Below are positions 60,223 to 64,000 of a stretch of 64,000 nt of DNA, piece after piece (within the stretch, counting starts at the first letter, position 1; each line of letters begins with the position of its first letter). The notes beneath the pieces are model-generated. The model made no database searches, had not been told where the DNA came from, and worked only from the letters and a program-made list of their open reading frames with translations. Location: NCBI GenBank assembly GCA_032207245.1, contig CM063503.1, positions 104,100,887 through 104,164,886 on the forward strand. The letters run 5' to 3'. This stretch comes from Pardosa pseudoannulata. Lineage: Eukaryota; Arthropoda; Arachnida; Araneae; Lycosidae. A program made the position numbers and the translations under genes.

Positions 60223-60470
60223 CCAACCCCTTAACGTATTTGACGGAGTCTGACAAGGGCGAAATTCAAAATAAATATGCAATCAAACCGTTTACACTTT
60301 GTTTGTATAACAGCTTATAATTTTTACCCGCATTTCATCTCCCTAGTCACCCCCACAATTGAAATTGCAAAAAATAACTTACACTATAACTATATATCCC
60401 TTTTCTGTCAAAAAAAAAAAAATATAATCTTTTACCAGTTTTCCCTGAAAAAAACTCGTGCTTTAAGAGG
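60223..60470. mobile_element. TTAA MITE T3-like, copy 2
   Basis: TTAA at 60219-60222 and 60471-60474. The ends are CCAACCCCTTAACG and the complement of CCTCTTAAAGCACG, similar to T3 at 41512. An imperfect TTGAC/GTCAA palindrome lies at 60240-60256. The 65-codon frame inside is not supported. Confidence 0.65.
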
Positions 60471-60491
60471 TTAATCTTTGAATGTTATTAA

Positions 60492-61170
60492 CACATTGTA
60501 TACGGGACACGTACTAGTACGTTTTCTAACGATTGATACTTGAGAGTGGGTCACGTACTAGTACGGCTTAGTGTAACAACATGATTTGTTTGTAGGTACA
60601 AAAATAATGGTAAATACAGGAAAACGAAGCCAAATGTTCTTGTCTATTACATAGATTCTGGAATATGGTTTGGTTGGGAGCTCTATGGTCTACTGTTTTG
60701 CACACGAAGTCTAATGAGGCCGGGACCTACAGCTTAAAGCCGATTCCGAACGGCTACAAACATCCATGCCCGTAACGGGATTCAAACCCGCAAATTCCGG
60801 TTCCGAAGAGCAGTGCTCTACCATTCGGCCATCATTCGGCTAGATTCTGGAATATAAAAATGTTTATAGATAACATAATTCGAAAAAATTAAACCTATAT
60901 ACTACTATTTCTATTTGATTTTTCATATTTACGATACTATTATAAATTTATCCACTAAAAAATATATGTTTTGTTTACAAAAATCTTATGGTTGTTATTT
61001 ATATATTTCTATTTATATATTTGTTTATATATTTCAATATAAAATAATAAAAGTTAGTTAAAAATTAAATAATTTTCGATGTATTGAGATTTAACTGAAT
61101 AACTAAATTTACGCTCAAAACGCCCGCTCCCGGTAAAATTCCCCTGCGAAATGTATCCGCACACAATGTG
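60492..61170. mobile_element. TTAA MITE T5 with duplicated palindrome
   Basis: TTAA at 60488-60491 and 61171-61174. The ends are CACATTGTATACGG and the complement of CACATTGTGTGCGG. The palindrome CGTACTAGTACG occurs twice, at 60510-60521 and 60554-60565, centred 23.5 and 67.5 bp from the left end. A SINE-A is nested. It starts only 17 bp after the T3-like copy. Confidence 0.9.
60667..60840 (-). mobile_element. SINE-A copy nested in T5
   Basis: TAGATTCTGGAATAT is duplicated exactly at 60652-60666 and 60841-60855. The head is well preserved. Confidence 0.96.
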
Positions 61171-61174
61171 TTAA

Positions 61175-61967
61175 ACATCTTACAAAAAGAAAAAAATCAT
61201 TTTAAATGGAGTAGAAATTTTCTTTTAAAAGGAATCGAAATAAGGCTGTGATGAGGAAAACTTTTAGTCTGGAACGGGATTGTTTTTCCTTAAATGACTT
61301 GGTAAAATAATTTCCGAGATTAAAGAATAACAACTTGGTAAGATCATAGTCCTAAATGAGAAATTTCCTTTATAAAATATGCAAACTGAAATCTATTTTG
61401 AAAACATTTCCATTACGAGCAATGTCTTACAACGCGTACATATTTTGAGTTTTCAAAATTATTTCGGAAAATCTCTTGAAGGCACAGATACTATTTTTTT
61501 TCTTGGTGTAGACGAATATTTATCTGTACGAGAAGTGACGTTATCGTGAGACAATTTTCGAAGACGATAACAAAGGTCTACCGTTGAGCTTTGCTATCGG
61601 GCTGGAAAAAAGATTGTCTCGTGACGTTATTTCTTAAAATCGGCGAAATGCTCATTTCTTCCGAAACTTAAACTAAGATAATGTGAAGTACTAATGTAAA
61701 ACAACGTCTGTTACCTAAAATTGTAACATACGTTTGAGACTGGCAGGGCGTGTTTTTACCATTCATATTTGATTGTTTCTGTACTTCAGAAATATACTAC
61801 ATAATCTAGCTATCGTAAGAACTTAAACAGATATCAAATAACTTAAAGATTATTTATCCGCATGAACTTGTATATTTTTTCTTACTAATGGGGTAGGCAC
61901 TTACCTTTGTCAATTTTCTAATGAAAGCGTCACAAAGAGCGCTAACTGTACTCCTTATGAAGTATCA
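61175..61967. other. Non-coding; isolated donor-like motif
   Basis: On the minus strand ACAAAG|GTAAGTGCC at 61899-61910 resembles a splice donor. The adjacent putative exon is short, has stops and runs into a hAT MITE. Not called a gene. Confidence 0.35.
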
Positions 61968-61975
61968 GTACTGAT

Positions 61976-62130
61976 CAGGGGCGTACACGAGGGGTGTGTT
62001 TAGGGGTTTAAACACCCCCTTGAGCTCAGACAAAATGGCAAAAATAAAAATTGTAGTAGAATTTATGCGGGCTGTTTTTTTATAGAGTTATGAACCCCCC
62101 CCCCTTGAAAATATTCTGCGTACGCCACTG
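61976..62130. mobile_element. 155-bp hAT MITE with perfect 8-bp duplication
   Basis: The ends are CAGGGGCGTACACGAGG and, from the right, CAGTGGCGTACGCAG. GTACTGAT is duplicated exactly at 61968-61975 and 62131-62138. Confidence 0.92.
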
Positions 62131-62157
62131 GTACTGATACATCCGAACTTTTACCGC

Positions 62158-62315
62158 GGGTTTTTTTTATGTTTGTTTTTTTTTTTTTATTTTTTTTTTT
62201 TTTTTAATTTTTTTTTTTTTTTTTTTATTTAGTTTTCTGTTTTCGTTTCTTTGTTTTTTTTTTTTTTTGTTTGTGTTTTTCAGTTTTTTTTTAAGTTTTT
62301 TTTTTTTTTTTTTTT
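62158..62315 (+). repeat. T-rich low-complexity tract
   Basis: Long T runs broken by single A, G or C. It directly precedes the tail of a minus-strand SINE-A, so it may be an expanded A-rich tail of that SINE. Confidence 0.8.
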
Positions 62316-62763
62316 AGTTTAGTTTGGGCGCGCTAGGTCGATAATTTTCAAACTGGGTATCATGGCATAGCAAGATGACTCAAGAGGGCACTGCGGAAAT
62401 GTTCAAGAATAGTGAAAAAATTATCCAAAACATTTTTATTTTTCTCATTCAAGACAAATCAGCATTAAATGCGTACAGTTTTAATTCTCTTTCTTTATTT
62501 AAACCGCTATAAGAATACTTTTACTCCCTGAATTTTTTTAGTTCGACAAAAGTACAGCGACGAAAAAAGTTTGAGAACCACTGAGCTACGGTATACTTTT
62601 TTTTTTTTTTTTTTGCTACACGAGGGATAGTGAGATTTAATCGAAACCTACGGCTTACAGCTGATTCTGAACGGCTACGAACATTCTTGCTAGCAGTGAT
62701 TCGAACCGAGACGTATTTTCGTTACCGAAAGGCAACGCCTTACCATTCTACCATCGTCCGGCC
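62316..62763 (-). mobile_element. SINE-A copy split by a hAT MITE
   Basis: The tail TTTAGTTTAGTTTGGGCGCGC is at 62316-62338. The rest (GAGCTACGG to CATCGTCCGGCC) resumes at 62584. A run of about 22 T sits inside the CTACTTTTTGC stretch. The head is diverged. The MITE 62339-62583 lies between the parts. Confidence 0.8.
62339..62583. mobile_element. hAT MITE nested in SINE-A
   Basis: The left end TTTTCAAACTGGG and the right end AGTTTGAGAACCACTG belong to the CAGTGGTTCTCAAACT hAT type. The flanks CGCTAGGT and AGCTACGG are both versions of the SINE-A word GCTACGGT, as expected of a decayed 8-bp duplication. Confidence 0.75.
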
Positions 62764-62858
62764 AACTTTGTCAGACGCCTTTTCGTGGAAGCTTGTGACA
62801 CTATTTATTATTAATTCTAGGCAGCTTCTCGTGTAAATGTAAATAGGTGGTTGATTTC

Positions 62859-63490
62859 CAGGGCTGTAGCCAGAAATTATATTCGGAGGGGGACCAAGGG
62901 AAACACATTGTTTTTTTGTAAATGATAGTTTTCTTATGTATGTACACCCCTAATGAGTATCATTAATGCAATGTGGTTTTAAGATATCAAAATAATTAAA
63001 AAATGATATAAACAAATATAAAGCCTAGAATGAGTAATGAAGTAACTGCTCAATGAATTTAATAGTAAAATTAACATTAAAAAGATATAAACTAAATATG
63101 GTATTAAATTCTAATTTTTAATACGGTAGTGTAACCAAATAAAAAGAATAATTTTGGAAAGACAATGAACTTGTTCAAATTTTTTACTTGTATATTATAA
63201 AATATGCTAGCCTTGATGAGTTGCAAAAAATTTTCAAAATTTCTTCCGACTGTGCATCAATATTGTGGGGAGTTGCTAAGAGTGATAGTCAATTTGCTCT
63301 CGTCGAATACAATTTGCACCTACTGTTTAACGCAATGTCACTAAACATACGTTTATAAGCACACTCTTGTCTATGCATAGCTAGGCAGATGACACACCCA
63401 CACACATGGCCCATTTTCTTTCCACGAAACGGTCTTTTAGAATTTCGGGGAGGGATCAGTTCCCTAAATCCCCCCTTGTCTACGGCCTTG
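62859..63490. mobile_element. 632-bp hAT-type element with perfect 8-bp duplication
   Basis: The ends are CAGGGCTGTAGCCAG and, from the right, CAAGGCCGTAGACAAGG. TTGATTTC is duplicated exactly at 62851-62858 and 63491-63498. G- and C-rich subterminal runs also pair. No transposase frame. Confidence 0.9.
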
Positions 63491-63498
63491 TTGATTTC

Positions 63499-64000
63499 AA
63501 TTTTAGGAGATTAAAGATTTTAGGAGATCATTATCATGTCTAATGACATGTTAATAAAAATGAAACGTATTCTTCCTTGCTTTTGTGCATTTCTCTAAAT
63601 AAAGATTGGTATCGAATTCACAGGAATGATATACAATTGATAGATAAGTATCCATGTTTAGTTGCTGTAAAATATGTCTTCCCAATTTTAAACCCGAAGT
63701 ACTTTAACATGCAAAATAGTCAAGCAGTATTATTATTAGGTCAAAACACTTTAACGAATAAAATAAGCTTAACTTTCGTGTTTCAGTATTCCTATACAGT
63801 GTGTCTTCAAGTACTGGTTTTTAATTTATCAAATTTTCACCTGTAAAACTGTGTTTTGTTTTCAACGATAAATTTTAGCTTTCGTGTTTTAATAAGAAGG
63901 GTGTATCATAATTTTTTTCATATATTAAAAGGAATTTTTGTTAAACATATTTTTACAATTTCTCTGTTGCTTCATTTATCCGTGAATGTATCAGCTTTAA
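63499..64000. other. AT-rich sequence, nothing recognised
   Basis: The 89-codon frame at 63577-63846 has no recognisable domain and I do not call it a gene. Confidence 0.4.

Noticed and set aside
61899..61975. Minus-strand exon ending in AAAG|GTAAGTG
   Set aside because: The upstream frame hits a stop within about 22 codons and then a hAT MITE; donor-like motifs arise by chance.
1..64000. CRISPR arrays, operons, prokaryotic promoters or phage genes
   Set aside because: The repeats are eukaryotic transposons and there is no array with regular spacers or dense coding.

Overview
This is AT-rich eukaryotic intergenic or intronic DNA with no intact host coding gene that I can support. The repeat content (tRNA-derived SINEs, hAT, mariner, piggyBac-type TTAA elements, a Jockey-like LINE remnant) points to an arthropod. 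A chelicerate, perhaps a spider, is my guess and is not proven by the sequence. Nearly every longer open frame is either decayed transposase or the antisense of a SINE, or has no recognisable features.

Layout. 1-9 kb: two copies of a piggyBac-type MITE (T1), a probable old hAT element (2147-5292) carrying three SINE-A copies, and a 616-bp TIR element. 9-19 kb: mostly anonymous AT-rich sequence, two abutting hAT-type elements (14980-16641) and a SINE-B copy. 19-32 kb: SINE-A copies, a TTAG-flanked MITE (21092-21326), a TTAA MITE (25797-26001), a hAT element with a perfect 8-bp target duplication and a transposase C-terminus (26406-27423), and long TA/TG microsatellites. 32-36 kb: a decayed DUF4371-type hAT transposase on the minus strand. 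36-52 kb: SINE-A copies, tandem duplications, more TTAA and hAT elements, a SINE-B copy and compound microsatellites. 52260-52720 is a CpG-rich island ending in a good splice donor on the minus strand. It is the only candidate for a host promoter and first exon, and if real it would make much of 1-52 kb its first intron. 53.6-64 kb: the third T1 copy, several nested insertions, a Jockey-like reverse transcriptase fragment, a mariner remnant split by a MITE, and several hAT MITEs with 8-bp duplications.

The most interesting signal is architectural. TTAA (or TTAG) elements with unrelated terminal sequences carry a family-specific palindrome centred about 24 bp inside the left end, and three of the four families have a second copy 43-45 bp further in. 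T1 also retains the C-terminal Cys-rich domain of a piggyBac transposase. This suggests paired dimer-binding sites with fixed geometry but diverged sequence.

The second notable signal is SINE-A: about 22 copies in 64 kb, roughly 20 of them in one orientation, many with clean target duplications. These date several nested insertions.
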